From the NCBI RefSeq assembly GCF_012726195.1, contig NZ_JAASAF010000005.1, forward strand, positions 310,001-374,000: a stretch of DNA of 64,000 bases. The letters are read 5' to 3'. Below, piece after piece: positions 1 to 8,426 of the stretch. Each line of letters begins with the position of its first letter. The first letter of the stretch is position 1. The notes under the pieces are model-generated. The model was given only the letters and a program-made list of their open reading frames with translations. It did not search any database and was not told where the DNA came from. The position numbers and the translations under genes were made by a program. This DNA is from Rhodococcus sp. HNM0563 (GTDB lineage: Bacteria; Actinomycetota; Actinomycetes; Mycobacteriales; Mycobacteriaceae).

Positions 1-655
1 ACTCGGTCGCGATCTCATCGCCCGGAGCCTGGCGTTCCAGGCGTGTTTCCTGTCGGCAGCCGCGGTCGCAGCGCGGTTCGGTGCCGCTGCCGTCGCGGGG
101 CACCAGGTGGTCCTGCAGTTGTGGAACTTCGTCACGCTCGCCCTCGACTCACTTGCCATCGCCGCACAGGCGCTCGTCGGCGCCGCACTCGGTGCCAAGG
201 ACACCCGCGGGGCAACTCGGATTGCCTGGCGAGTGACGGCGTGGTCGGCCGTGTTCGCAGTGGCCCTGGCCGTGCTCTTCCTTGCGGGGCGGACACTGCT
301 CCCAGGTCTGTTCACTGCAGACGCCGCGGTACTCGATCAGATCGAGATCGCTTGGTGGTTCTTCGTCGCGATCATCCCGCTGGCCGGAGTCGTATTCGCG
401 CTCGACGGAGTACTACTCGGCGCAGGCGACGCCGCGTTCCTTCGTACTGCGACACTTGCCGCCGCATTGCTGGGTTTCCTCCCTCTGATCTGGTGCTCGC
501 TCGCCTTCGACTGGGGCCTCGCGGGAATCTGGACCGGGCTTACGGTGTTCATCGTGTTTCGGATGATTGCCGTCGTGTGGCGCACTCTGTCGGGGCGCTG
601 GGTAGTGACGGGCGCGGACCGACAGGTCCACGCAGGCAACGGAACGGGAGGATAG
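1..655 (+). CDS. MATE-family efflux transporter (DinF-like), C-terminal part
   Basis: The reading frame is open at the left edge of the window; only about the last 217 residues are visible. They are strongly hydrophobic, with several membrane segments and the motif VAGHQVVLQLWNF followed by LDSLAIAAQALVG, which is typical of the DinF branch of the MATE (multidrug and toxin extrusion) family. These proteins exchange cations for drugs or other organic molecules across the plasma membrane; the substrate cannot be told from sequence. The gene ends with TAG 5 nt before the pptH start, so the two are probably cotranscribed. The family call is fairly secure; the specific function is not. Confidence 0.8.
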   Translation, partial: LGRDLIARSLAFQACFLSAAAVAARFGAAAVAGHQVVLQLWNFVTLALDSLAIAAQALVGAALGAKDTRGATRIAWRVTAWSAVFAVALAVLFLAGRTLLPGLFTADAAVLDQIEIAWWFFVAIIPLAGVVFALDGVLLGAGDAAFLRTATLAAALLGFLPLIWCSLAFDWGLAGIWTGLTVFIVFRMIAVVWRTLSGRWVVTGADRQVHAGNGTGG

Positions 656-660
656 AAACC

Positions 661-1599
661 GTGGCAGCGAAGTTGTGGGCGGTCAGTGACATCCATGTGG
701 CACATCGGGGAAATCGGCCTGTCACCGAGGACCTGTTCCCAGAATCACCCGACGACTGGCTCATCGTCGCAGGTGATGTTTCGGAGAAGACCGACGATAT
801 CCGCTGGGCACTGAAGCTGCTCAGCGATCGCTTCGCGAAGGTGATCTGGGTTCCCGGCAATCACGAACTGTGGACCACTGCGAAAGATCCGGTGCAAATG
901 CACGGGGTGGCGCGCTACGACTATCTCGTGACGATGTGCCGGGAACTCGGTGTGATCACTCCGGAGGATCCGTATCCGGTCTGGGAGGGCGACGGCGGAC
1001 CGGTCACGTTGGTGCCGATGTTCCTGCTGTACGACTACTCGTTCCTGCCGGACGGTACCGCGACGAAAGCAGACGGCCTCGCACTGGCGCGCTCGCGCAA
1101 CGTGGTCGCCACCGACGAGTTCCTCTTGAAGCCCGACCCGTACATCACCCGCGACACGTGGTGCCGTGCACGGATCGAGCAGACGAAGGCTCGGCTCGAC
1201 GCACTCGATCCTGAGGTGCCGACCGTATTGATCAATCACTTCCCGCTCGTGCGCGAACCCACTCGAATGCTGTTCTATCCTGAGTTCGCGCTGTGGTGCG
1301 GCACCACCGAGACCGCCGACTGGCACTTGCGGTACCGGGCATTGTGCAGTGTGTACGGGCATCTCCACATCCCGCGCACCACTTACTACGACGGGGTGCG
1401 CTTCGAGGAGGTATCGGTCGGATACCCACGCGAATGGCAACGACGCGGCCTCCCCGACAATGTGCTGCGCCAGATCCTGCCCGTCCCGGACTACCCGCCG
1501 GGCACGCTCAACAAGTGGGGCGGTCATTTCACGGTGACGCCCGAGATGGAAGCCGAAGCCGAGAAGTTTCGGGCTCAACGAGAGAAGGAACTGCGGTGA
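661..1599 (+). CDS. pptH: Metallophosphoesterase, probable 4'-phosphopantetheinyl hydrolase PptH
   Basis: A 312-residue calcineurin-like phosphoesterase. All dimetal-site motifs are visible in order: SDIHVAHRGN near the N-terminus, VAGDVSE, VPGNHE, INHFP and VYGHLHIPR. The GTG start at 661 is chosen because a GGGAGGA ribosome site lies just upstream, over the end of the transporter gene. The stop overlaps the pptT start by GTGA, so the two are translationally coupled. In M. tuberculosis the homologous gene next to pptT (Rv2795c, PptH) removes 4'-phosphopantetheine from carrier proteins, opposing PptT. The same adjacency here supports that role; it is inferred from motifs plus neighbourhood. 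Confidence 0.85.
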   Translation: MAAKLWAVSDIHVAHRGNRPVTEDLFPESPDDWLIVAGDVSEKTDDIRWALKLLSDRFAKVIWVPGNHELWTTAKDPVQMHGVARYDYLVTMCRELGVITPEDPYPVWEGDGGPVTLVPMFLLYDYSFLPDGTATKADGLALARSRNVVATDEFLLKPDPYITRDTWCRARIEQTKARLDALDPEVPTVLINHFPLVREPTRMLFYPEFALWCGTTETADWHLRYRALCSVYGHLHIPRTTYYDGVRFEEVSVGYPREWQRRGLPDNVLRQILPVPDYPPGTLNKWGGHFTVTPEMEAEAEKFRAQREKELR

Positions 1600-2303
1600 C
1601 GGAACCGGCGACGAACCCCATGGTCGGTGCACGAGAAGGTTTGATCGAACGGATCGTTCCCGACGGTGTCGCAGCCGCGGAACTGTTCTCCGACCCGCCG
1701 GGCCTCGTAGCTCATCCTCAGGAGGAAGCCCTCATCGCCAGGTCTGTCGAGAAGCGTCGCCGCGAGTTCATCGGTGCGCGGCACTGCGCACGTCAGGCGA
1801 TGGGTCGTCTGGGTGTGGAGCCGGCACCGATTCTCAAGGGGGACAAGGGCGCACCGATCTGGCCGCGCGGAGTGGTGGGTAGTCTCACGCACTGCGACGG
1901 CTATCGCGGTGCCGTCCTCGGCTACTCGCTGCAGGTGCGTTCACTCGGAATCGACGCGGAACCGCACGATCACCTCCCGGACGGTGTTCTCGATGCAGTC
2001 AGCCTCGACGTCGAACGCACATGGCTCGCGTCGACCGACGACACCGACGTGCACTGGGATCGGGTGCTGTTCTGCGCTAAGGAAGCCACATACAAGGCGT
2101 GGTTTCCGCTCACCGGTCGCTGGCTCGGATTCGAGGATGCCCACATAACCTTCGAACGCGACGACTCCGGTGCGACCTCCGGCACGTTCCGGTCGGAGTT
2201 GCTGGTTCCCGGCGACACCCGCGACGGCGCGCCGCTGACCGCATTCGACGGTCGGTGGCTTGTCGCCGACGGCCTGGTGCTCACCGCAATCACGGTGCGC
2301 TGA
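1596..2303 (+). CDS. pptT: 4'-phosphopantetheinyl transferase PptT
   Basis: A 235-residue Sfp-type transferase that moves 4'-phosphopantetheine from CoA to a serine of acyl and peptidyl carrier proteins, needed in Mycobacteriales for mycolate, lipid and siderophore synthesis. Family features are present: RRREFIGARHCAR near residue 50, KGAPIWP followed by GSLTHCDGY, the Mg-binding LGIDAEPHD stretch, and FCAKEATYKAWFP near residue 160. The GTG start at 1596 overlaps the pptH stop (GTGA) and gives the length usual for the family. truB follows 3 nt after the stop. Located in the cytoplasm. Confidence 0.93.
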   Translation: MTEPATNPMVGAREGLIERIVPDGVAAAELFSDPPGLVAHPQEEALIARSVEKRRREFIGARHCARQAMGRLGVEPAPILKGDKGAPIWPRGVVGSLTHCDGYRGAVLGYSLQVRSLGIDAEPHDHLPDGVLDAVSLDVERTWLASTDDTDVHWDRVLFCAKEATYKAWFPLTGRWLGFEDAHITFERDDSGATSGTFRSELLVPGDTRDGAPLTAFDGRWLVADGLVLTAITVR

Positions 2304-2306
2304 ACT

Positions 2307-3224
2307 ATGACCGAATCCGCTTCCGATAATCCCGCCCTCACTCGTGCCGGCTTGCTCATCGTCGACAAACCGGCGGGCATGACCAGCCACGACGTCGTTG
2401 CCCGATGCCGGAAACTGCTCGGGACCCGAAAGGTAGGCCACGCAGGTACCCTCGATCCGATGGCGACCGGAGTGCTGGTGCTCGGTGTCGAACGCGCCAC
2501 CAAGTTACTCGGGTTGCTGGCGTTGACCACCAAGTCGTACGCCGCGACGATCCGGTTGGGGCAGCGCACCGTGACCGATGACGCAGAGGGCGAGGTGCTC
2601 GAGACCCTGGACGCATCGTCCGTGAGCGACGACAGGATCACTGCGGGCGTTGCCGCGCTGACCGGAGACATCGAGCAGGTCCCGGCGAGCGTGAGTGCGA
2701 TCAAGATCGACGGTAAGCGTGCGTACGCGCGGATGCGCGAAGGTGAAGCGGTGGAGATCCCCGCGCGGCCGGTCTCCGTGTCGCGGTTCGAGGTTGTCGC
2801 GCGCCACGAGACCACGGAGGAAGGATTCGTCGATCTCGACGTCGAGGTCGACTGTTCATCCGGGACCTACATCCGTGCTCTTGCACGAGATCTGGGAGCA
2901 GCCCTGGGCGTCGGTGGGCATCTCACGGCGTTGCGGCGTACCACGGTCGGCCCGTTCGGTCTCGAGCATGCGCGCACCCTCGAGCAGTTGGTGGACGATC
3001 CGGCACCGAGCCTCGATCTCGACGCGGCTGTCCTGGCTGCGTTCGAAACCCGTTCGGTCACGGCCGACGAGGCCGTGGTGCTCTCGCACGGGCGCTGGCT
3101 CGACCCGATCGGTATGTCAGGTGTGTATGCGGCGATCGACCCGGAGGGGCGGGCGGTGTCGTTACTGCAGGAGAAGGGAAAGCGGGCGTCATCGGTATTC
3201 GTGGTGCGTCCGTCCAACATCTGA
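2307..3224 (+). CDS. truB: tRNA pseudouridine-55 synthase TruB
   Basis: A 305-residue enzyme that converts U55 in the T-loop of tRNAs to pseudouridine. The catalytic motif GHAGTLDPMATGVL contains the nucleophilic Asp at residue 50. KPAGMTSHDVV precedes it, and SGTYIRALARDLG lies in the C-terminal half of the catalytic domain. The ATG start is 3 nt after the pptT stop, so truB is probably the last gene of the pptH-pptT-truB transcript. Length and motif order are normal for bacterial TruB. Confidence 0.95.
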   Translation: MTESASDNPALTRAGLLIVDKPAGMTSHDVVARCRKLLGTRKVGHAGTLDPMATGVLVLGVERATKLLGLLALTTKSYAATIRLGQRTVTDDAEGEVLETLDASSVSDDRITAGVAALTGDIEQVPASVSAIKIDGKRAYARMREGEAVEIPARPVSVSRFEVVARHETTEEGFVDLDVEVDCSSGTYIRALARDLGAALGVGGHLTALRRTTVGPFGLEHARTLEQLVDDPAPSLDLDAAVLAAFETRSVTADEAVVLSHGRWLDPIGMSGVYAAIDPEGRAVSLLQEKGKRASSVFVVRPSNI

Positions 3225-3231
3225 GGTGCGC

Positions 3232-3888
3232 TCAGGTCGTGACGAATCCCGATTCGTAGGCCACAATCACCGCCTGGGTTCGGTCGCGAACACCGAGCTT
3301 TGAAAGTACGGCACTGACATGGGATTTGACGGTCTCGGCGCCGACGAACATGTGCGTGGCGATCTCGGCATTCGACAGGCCGCGCGTCATCAATCGCAGC
3401 ACGGTGGACTCGCGTTCGGTGAGCGCGGCACGCTCGAGTTGCTCGCGTGCGGGCGCGTTGCCATGGCCTGACGCGAGCGTGCGGACGGCAGCGGGATACA
3501 GGAGTGAATCTCCTTCGGCCACGGTGCGGACGGCATTTGCGATCTCGGCGGGGCGGGCACGTTTGAGCAGGAATCCGTCCGCGCCTGCCCGCAAGGCCCG
3601 GTAGACATACTCGTCGTTCTCGAAGGTCGTCACGATCACGATCTTGGGCGGTGACGGTACGGTCCGTAGGATCACCCGCGTCGCGTCGATCCCGTCCATC
3701 AGCGGCATCCGTACGTCCATCGCGATCACGGTCGGCCGTAGCCGCCGCAACAGCGGGACGACCGCGGCACCGTCCCCGGCCTCGCCCACGACCTCGATGT
3801 CGGGCTGCGCGTCGAGGATCGCGCGCAGTCCAGCGCGGGCAAGTGGTTCGTCGTCGACGAGCAGTACGGTGATCGTCATCCGTATCAC
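3232..3888 (-). CDS. LuxR/NarL-family response regulator
   Basis: A 218-residue two-component regulator. The receiver domain occupies about residues 5-125, with acidic pocket residues in LLVDDEP, the phosphoacceptor Asp58 in IAMDVRMPLMDG, and the conserved Lys in GADGFLLKRA. A LuxR-type helix-turn-helix sits at the C-terminus (LTERESTVLRLMTRGLSN and following). The GTG start overlaps the stop of the upstream sensor kinase (GTGA), so the pair is coupled. The pair lies divergent from an ABC exporter at 5169-6841, a common arrangement in which the system controls the exporter; the target itself is inferred. Confidence 0.9.
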   Translation of the reverse strand: MIRMTITVLLVDDEPLARAGLRAILDAQPDIEVVGEAGDGAAVVPLLRRLRPTVIAMDVRMPLMDGIDATRVILRTVPSPPKIVIVTTFENDEYVYRALRAGADGFLLKRARPAEIANAVRTVAEGDSLLYPAAVRTLASGHGNAPAREQLERAALTERESTVLRLMTRGLSNAEIATHMFVGAETVKSHVSAVLSKLGVRDRTQAVIVAYESGFVTT

Positions 3889-5060
3889 TGAGTTCCGTCG
3901 AACGGGAGCGTGACGTGGACCTGCCAGATCCCGCCGGCCGGTCCGGTCGCCGCGTGGCCACCGAGTAGTTCCGCGCGTTCGTGGATGCCGCGCAACCCGC
4001 TTCCGCGACCGGTGGTCGGCGCGCCGACAGGCAATGCGCTCGTCACCTCCAACTCGAGTTGATCGGCATCCACCTGAACTCGGACGAGGACGGGCCCGGG
4101 ACCGGAATGACGCAGCACGTTGGTCAGCGATTCCTGCAGGATGCGGTAGCCCTCTCGGGAAAGTGGCCCGGGTACACGATCGATGTGGCCGGCGACCGAG
4201 ACGTCGATGTCGGCACCCGCCGATCGTGCAGACTCGACAAGGCGAGAAGCATCGGCGAGGGTGGGACGCTCACCTGGCCCCGTGGAGTCGCGCAGCACGA
4301 GAAGGACCCGATCGAGGTCGTCGAGCGCGTCGCGTCCGGTTTCTTCGATGGCGCGCAGTGCCAGCGCGGTGAACTCGGGATCATCGGCAGCGCGGGCCGC
4401 ACCGGCCTGCAATACCGCGACGGTGAGGGCATGACCGATCGAATCGTGCAGCTCGCGAGCGAGACGGGTGTGTTCGAGGAGCAGGTCGGTGCGTTGTTCC
4501 AAGGCCCGCATCCGATCCGCGGCAGACGGGCCGAGCAACCGGCGCGCAACGGCGGTGACCAGCGCCCCGAGCCCGAGGACCGTTGTGAAGATCACGATGA
4601 TGGGCAGTGGGATCAGCAGGGCGTACCACCACTGGGGTTGCTCGATCCTCACGAGGGCATCCTCGCCCGGCGCTCCTCCCACCGCTGCACCGACGAGATC
4701 CGCGCACAGCAGTATCATCGGCACACAGACCGCGCACAGTATCGCGCTGAGCGCGAGCCTGACCTCGAGCCAGAGCACGGTGCGCCACCGGTCGGACCAA
4801 CTCGCCGACGACGCGGCGCCGATGGACGGCTCATCAGCAGAGGTTCCTTGACCGGGAGTGAGGAACAGTCGCGCCTGGACCCCTTCCGCGAGCCGCATTG
4901 CCGGGAGCAACCCCACTGGCACGACGAACAAGGCGAGCATGTACGGGTGGTCGTCGTCGATGAAGAGCCACACCGCAGCGAACGTCAACGGAATGCACAG
5001 ATGTAGCCCGCGGGTGTAGGTCGCCGGGCGGGTCGAGAGCCGGCCTATCTCGCGGAACAT
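3885..5060 (-). CDS. Sensor histidine kinase, HisKA_3 type
   Basis: A 391-residue membrane kinase. The N-terminal half is hydrophobic, with about five membrane segments. It is followed by the dimerisation and phosphoacceptor motif RLARELHDSIGHALTVAVL (the His of LHDSIGH) and a HATPase domain ending GSGLRGIHERAELLGG. This is the NarL/DesK-like class that pairs with LuxR-type regulators, as it does here. The start at ATG 5060 (MFREIGRL) is preferred because the hydrophobic region begins shortly after it; upstream codons in frame look non-coding. No extracytoplasmic sensor domain of size is visible, so the signal may be sensed in the membrane. Confidence 0.88.
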   Translation of the reverse strand: MFREIGRLSTRPATYTRGLHLCIPLTFAAVWLFIDDDHPYMLALFVVPVGLLPAMRLAEGVQARLFLTPGQGTSADEPSIGAASSASWSDRWRTVLWLEVRLALSAILCAVCVPMILLCADLVGAAVGGAPGEDALVRIEQPQWWYALLIPLPIIVIFTTVLGLGALVTAVARRLLGPSAADRMRALEQRTDLLLEHTRLARELHDSIGHALTVAVLQAGAARAADDPEFTALALRAIEETGRDALDDLDRVLLVLRDSTGPGERPTLADASRLVESARSAGADIDVSVAGHIDRVPGPLSREGYRILQESLTNVLRHSGPGPVLVRVQVDADQLELEVTSALPVGAPTTGRGSGLRGIHERAELLGGHAATGPAGGIWQVHVTLPFDGTQ

Positions 5061-5168
5061 GTATTCATACTGCCAGCTGCACGATCGCCGGTGACTCCCC
5101 GAAATGGGGGAGACGGATCCCACCCGAGGGGGGAGATCACGCGACCGGTTCGGATGGACGCTGAGTGC

Positions 5169-6095
5169 ATGACGACAATCGAAGTGCACGAGCTGACCAA
5201 GGTATACGGATCGATTCGTGCGGTCGACGGCGTGACGTTCACTGTGCGTCCCGGGATGGTGACGGGGTTCCTCGGCCCCAACGGCGCCGGGAAGTCCACC
5301 ACGATGCGCACCATCCTCGGCCTCGACCGACCGACCACCGGGACTGCCGTGATCGGCGGTAGGCCTTTCGTCGAGTCCGAGCAACCCCTGACCCTGGCAG
5401 GTGCGCTCCTCGACGCCGACGCCGCGCACCCCGGGCGGACCGCCCGGAATCACCTGCTGGCGCTCGCGAGGAGTAATCGGCTCCCGGTCGACCGTGTCGG
5501 AGCGGTCCTCGACGAGGTCGGGCTGTCCGGTGTCGAGCGTCGACGCGTCTCGTCCTTCTCACTCGGAATGCGCCAGCGCCTCGGGATCGCCGCCGCACTG
5601 CTCGGTGATCCGCAGGTACTGATACTGGACGAGCCGTCGAACGGGCTGGACCCGGAGGGCATTGTCTGGATCAGGGAAGCGTTGCCGAGACTCGCCCGCG
5701 AGGGACGCACGGTCCTCGTCTCGAGTCATCTGATGTCCGAGATCGCCTCGTACGCAGACCACCTCCTGGTTCTCGGCGAGGGCCGCATCCTCGCCGATGC
5801 TTCCACGGACGAATTCGTCCGCGCCCATGCCGAATCGACCGTGCGTCTGCGCACCCCGCACGGCACGCGCCCCGACGAGGTGCTCGCACGCTTCGGATGC
5901 ACTGCCGTCGAGGACGACCGCGGCAGATGGATGGTCCGCGGCGGCCGGATCGACGAGATCGGAGCGCTGCTCGCCGACGCGGGTATCCCCGTCCTCGAGC
6001 TGACCGATCAACAGGCCTCGCTCGAGGAGGCCTATCTTGCCTTGACATCGAACGCGAAGACCCGCGTGACCGGCACGACGCACCAGGAGGCCTAG
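5169..6095 (+). CDS. ABC transporter ATP-binding protein (exporter type)
   Basis: A 308-residue ATPase. Walker A is GPNGAGKST, the signature is SSFSLGMRQRLGIAAAL, and Walker B is VLILDEPSNGLDPEG. The C-terminal 90 residues beyond the ATPase core are typical of the DrrA/YhcH-like exporter branch used for antibiotic or lipid export. The ATG at 5169 is chosen because the family usually begins with a short strand such as MTTIEVHELTKVYG. The membrane partner starts 3 nt after the stop. Likely controlled by the divergent two-component system. Confidence 0.92.
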   Translation: MTTIEVHELTKVYGSIRAVDGVTFTVRPGMVTGFLGPNGAGKSTTMRTILGLDRPTTGTAVIGGRPFVESEQPLTLAGALLDADAAHPGRTARNHLLALARSNRLPVDRVGAVLDEVGLSGVERRRVSSFSLGMRQRLGIAAALLGDPQVLILDEPSNGLDPEGIVWIREALPRLAREGRTVLVSSHLMSEIASYADHLLVLGEGRILADASTDEFVRAHAESTVRLRTPHGTRPDEVLARFGCTAVEDDRGRWMVRGGRIDEIGALLADAGIPVLELTDQQASLEEAYLALTSNAKTRVTGTTHQEA

Positions 6096-6097
6096 CC

Positions 6098-6841
6098 ATG
6101 TCGTACGCATCCGCCCTCCATTCGGAGTGGATCAAGACGCGGTCGCTGCCGTCACTCGGTGGGGCGCTCGCGCTCCTTTTTCTTGTCACCGTCGGATTCT
6201 CCCTGGTCGGCAGTGCAACATTGGGTAGAGAGGAGGCGGGGGAGCCCGATTTCGACCCGCTGCTGATCTCCTTCTTCGGCGTCAACTTCGGCCAAGTGGT
6301 CGCAATCACCTTCGGTGCCCTCGCCGCGGCGGCACAGTTCAAGAACCACGGCACGAGAGTCTGGCTCGTCGCAGTTCCCCGCCGCGGTGTGTTCTACCTG
6401 GCCGGTCTCAGCGTTGTCGCGAGTCTCACCTTCGTTGTCGGCCTGGCGACAGCTCTGGCGTGTTTCGTCGGTGGTCAGTTTCTGCTCGGTGAGCACCGGC
6501 TGGAATGGACCGATGCGGCTGCCGGCCGCGCAATCCTCGGGTGCGCGGTCTATCTGACCGCGATGGCACTGTTCGCGTCGGGAATGGCAACTCTGTTACG
6601 AAGTGCTGCAGCGACACTGGGCGTCCTCGTCCCGCTGGTGTTGTTGTTGTCGTTCGTTCTCGGCGACGTGGCCGGCAGCAGCGGTGTCGCCGACTATCTG
6701 CCCGATCGTGCGGGTCGCCAGGTGCTCGTCTTGGATCCGCTCGGTTCACCGGGACCGTGGGCGGGCCTGGTTGTGACAGGGGTGTGGTCGGGCGCGGCCG
6801 TCCTCGCCGGTTGGTGGGCGTTCCGTCGTCGCGACTGCTGA
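6098..6841 (+). CDS. ABC-2 type permease
   Basis: A 247-residue integral membrane protein with about six hydrophobic segments, starting MSYASALHSEWIKTRSL. The phrase SEWIKTRS just before the first membrane segment is characteristic of ABC-2 permeases paired with exporter ATPases. An AGGAGG ribosome site lies in the last codons of the ATPase gene. The substrate is unknown; drug, peptide or lipid export are all possible. Confidence 0.88.
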   Translation: MSYASALHSEWIKTRSLPSLGGALALLFLVTVGFSLVGSATLGREEAGEPDFDPLLISFFGVNFGQVVAITFGALAAAAQFKNHGTRVWLVAVPRRGVFYLAGLSVVASLTFVVGLATALACFVGGQFLLGEHRLEWTDAAAGRAILGCAVYLTAMALFASGMATLLRSAAATLGVLVPLVLLLSFVLGDVAGSSGVADYLPDRAGRQVLVLDPLGSPGPWAGLVVTGVWSGAAVLAGWWAFRRRDC

Positions 6842-6852
6842 CCGGGGGTCAG
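6838..6852. terminator. Short inverted repeat between convergent genes
   Basis: CTGACC and GGTCAG face each other across a 3-nt loop, between the stop codons of the ABC permease and the mntR-type gene. The position fits a bidirectional transcription terminator, but the stem is only 6 bp and there is no T-run. Confidence 0.35.
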
Positions 6853-7541
6853 ACGAGCCAGATAGCTTCGGCCGCAAGGTTTCCGAGGTCCACGGGGGTG
6901 CGGTCCGGGCTACCGATCCGGACCGAGACGGTGCCGGCGAAGTCGCGGCGTTCGACTACCTGGATGTCGGTGTCGAGAGCGATGCCGACCTCGTCGAAGT
7001 AGCGCAGCATTGCCGGGTCCGAGTCGGAGATCCGGGCGACACGTCCGCTTTCTCCGTCGCCGAACTCGCTGAGCGCGCGGGCGGGAGGCGCGGGAATCGA
7101 GCCTCCCGCAGTGGGGATCGGATCACCGTGCGGGTCGCGTTCGGGGTGGCCGAGTTTCGCGTCGATCGCGGCGATCATGCGCTCGGAGACCGCGTGCTCG
7201 AGGACTTCGGCTTCGTCGTGCACCTCGTCCCAGCCGTAGCCGAGTTCACGGACGAGGAACGTCTCGATGAGGCGGTGTCTGCGCACCATGGCGACGGCGG
7301 CGTCGCGGCCGTTGTCGGTGAGCGAGATGGACCCGTAGCGTGCGTGGTCGACCATTCCCTGGTCGGCGAGTCTGCGGACGGCTTCGGACACCGTCGACGC
7401 CGAGACACCGAGACGCTCGGCAAGCAGCTTGGTCGACACCTTCTCGCCGGACCATTCCTGAATGGTCCAGATGATCTTCAGGTAGTCCTGGGCAACCGAC
7501 GACAACGTGTCGGTCACGGAGGGCTCACGAGTCTCAGGCAC
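6849..7541 (-). CDS. mntR: DtxR/MntR-family metal-dependent repressor
   Basis: A 230-residue regulator. The N-terminal winged helix (QDYLKIIWTIQEW then LAERLGVSASTVSEAVRRL) is followed by the metal-binding dimerisation domain (RHRLIETFLVRELGYGWDEVHDEAEVLEHAVSE in short pieces, with His and Glu ligands) and a C-terminal SH3-like FeoA domain. Homologue of M. tuberculosis Rv2788 (sirR/mntR). The adjacent importer at 7551-10113 points to control of Mn uptake. The gene lies 9 nt downstream of the permease stop, so it may be read with the importer and autoregulate. Mn rather than Fe is inferred from the neighbours. Confidence 0.88.
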   Translation of the reverse strand: MPETREPSVTDTLSSVAQDYLKIIWTIQEWSGEKVSTKLLAERLGVSASTVSEAVRRLADQGMVDHARYGSISLTDNGRDAAVAMVRRHRLIETFLVRELGYGWDEVHDEAEVLEHAVSERMIAAIDAKLGHPERDPHGDPIPTAGGSIPAPPARALSEFGDGESGRVARISDSDPAMLRYFDEVGIALDTDIQVVERRDFAGTVSVRIGSPDRTPVDLGNLAAEAIWLV

Positions 7542-7550
7542 GTGACCAGC

Positions 7551-8426
7551 TTAGGTAACCGTCAGCGAAGATTCACCTTCTCGGGACGGTCTGCGGCGCA
7601 GTGCGGCGGTTACCAGGCCTTGTCGCGGTGCGAAGAGGTACGCGGCAGCGAACAGGGTGGCCTGGGTCAGCACCACCACGCCACCGGTCGCAGCATCGGT
7701 GTAATAGCTCGTGTACACGCCCGCCACCGAACCGAGTGCACCGAGCATCGGCGCGATGACCAGCATTCGAGACATCCTGTCGGTCAGCAGGTACGCGGTG
7801 GCGCCCGGGATGATGAGCATCGCAACCACGAGGATCACGCCGACGGCCTGGACTGCACTCACGATCGTGATCGCCAGCAGTGCCAGGAGCAGCGCCGACA
7901 GCGCGGCAGGGGGGATGCCGAGTGCGTGCGCGTGGACGCGGTCGAACGCGAACAGGGTCAGGTCCCGACGCTTGACCACGAGCACCACGAACACCGCGGT
8001 GGCGAGCCCCGCGATCTGCCAGACGTCCGATTGCGAGAGCCCCAGCAGGTTTCCGAACAGGACGTGGTGCAGGTCGATCTGGCTGGGATTCTTCGAGATG
8101 AGGACCACGCCCAGTGCGAACAGTGTGGTGAAGACCGTTCCGATCGCAGCGTCTTCCTTGATTTTCGTGGTCCCGCGGACCAGCCAGATCAACGCCACCG
8201 CGAGACCTGCGAACAACAACGCGCCCAGGGTGAACGGCGCACCCACGAGGTAGGCCAGGACAACTCCGGGGAGGACCGCGTGCGACACCGCATCGCCCAT
8301 GAGCGACCAGCCGATCAACACGAGCCAGCAGCTCAACAGGGCACATATCACCGTCGTGACGACCGCGACGACGAGAGCCCGCTGCATGAAGCCGTACTGC
8401 AGTGGTTCGAAGATCAGATCGAGCAT
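7551..8426 (-). CDS. mntB: Mn/Zn ABC transporter permease (ABC-3 family)
   Basis: A 291-residue membrane protein with about eight hydrophobic segments. The family phrase GWSLMGDAVSHAVLPGVVLAY is seen here in two parts near residue 40, and the YTSYYTDAATGG region lies near the C-terminus. It forms the channel of a high-affinity divalent metal importer with the ATPase and lipoprotein encoded just upstream. The ATG at 8426 shares a base with the stop of the ATPase gene (TGATG), showing coupling. ABC-3 permeases transport Mn or Zn; Mn is favoured by the neighbouring mntR-type gene. Confidence 0.88.
   Translation of the reverse strand: MLDLIFEPLQYGFMQRALVVAVVTTVICALLSCWLVLIGWSLMGDAVSHAVLPGVVLAYLVGAPFTLGALLFAGLAVALIWLVRGTTKIKEDAAIGTVFTTLFALGVVLISKNPSQIDLHHVLFGNLLGLSQSDVWQIAGLATAVFVVLVVKRRDLTLFAFDRVHAHALGIPPAALSALLLALLAITIVSAVQAVGVILVVAMLIIPGATAYLLTDRMSRMLVIAPMLGALGSVAGVYTSYYTDAATGGVVVLTQATLFAAAYLFAPRQGLVTAALRRRPSREGESSLTVT

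Noticed and set aside
3981..5006. A 341-codon plus-strand frame opposite the sensor kinase
   Set aside because: The minus-strand kinase has clear HisKA_3 and HATPase motifs and is coupled to its regulator; the plus-strand frame has none.
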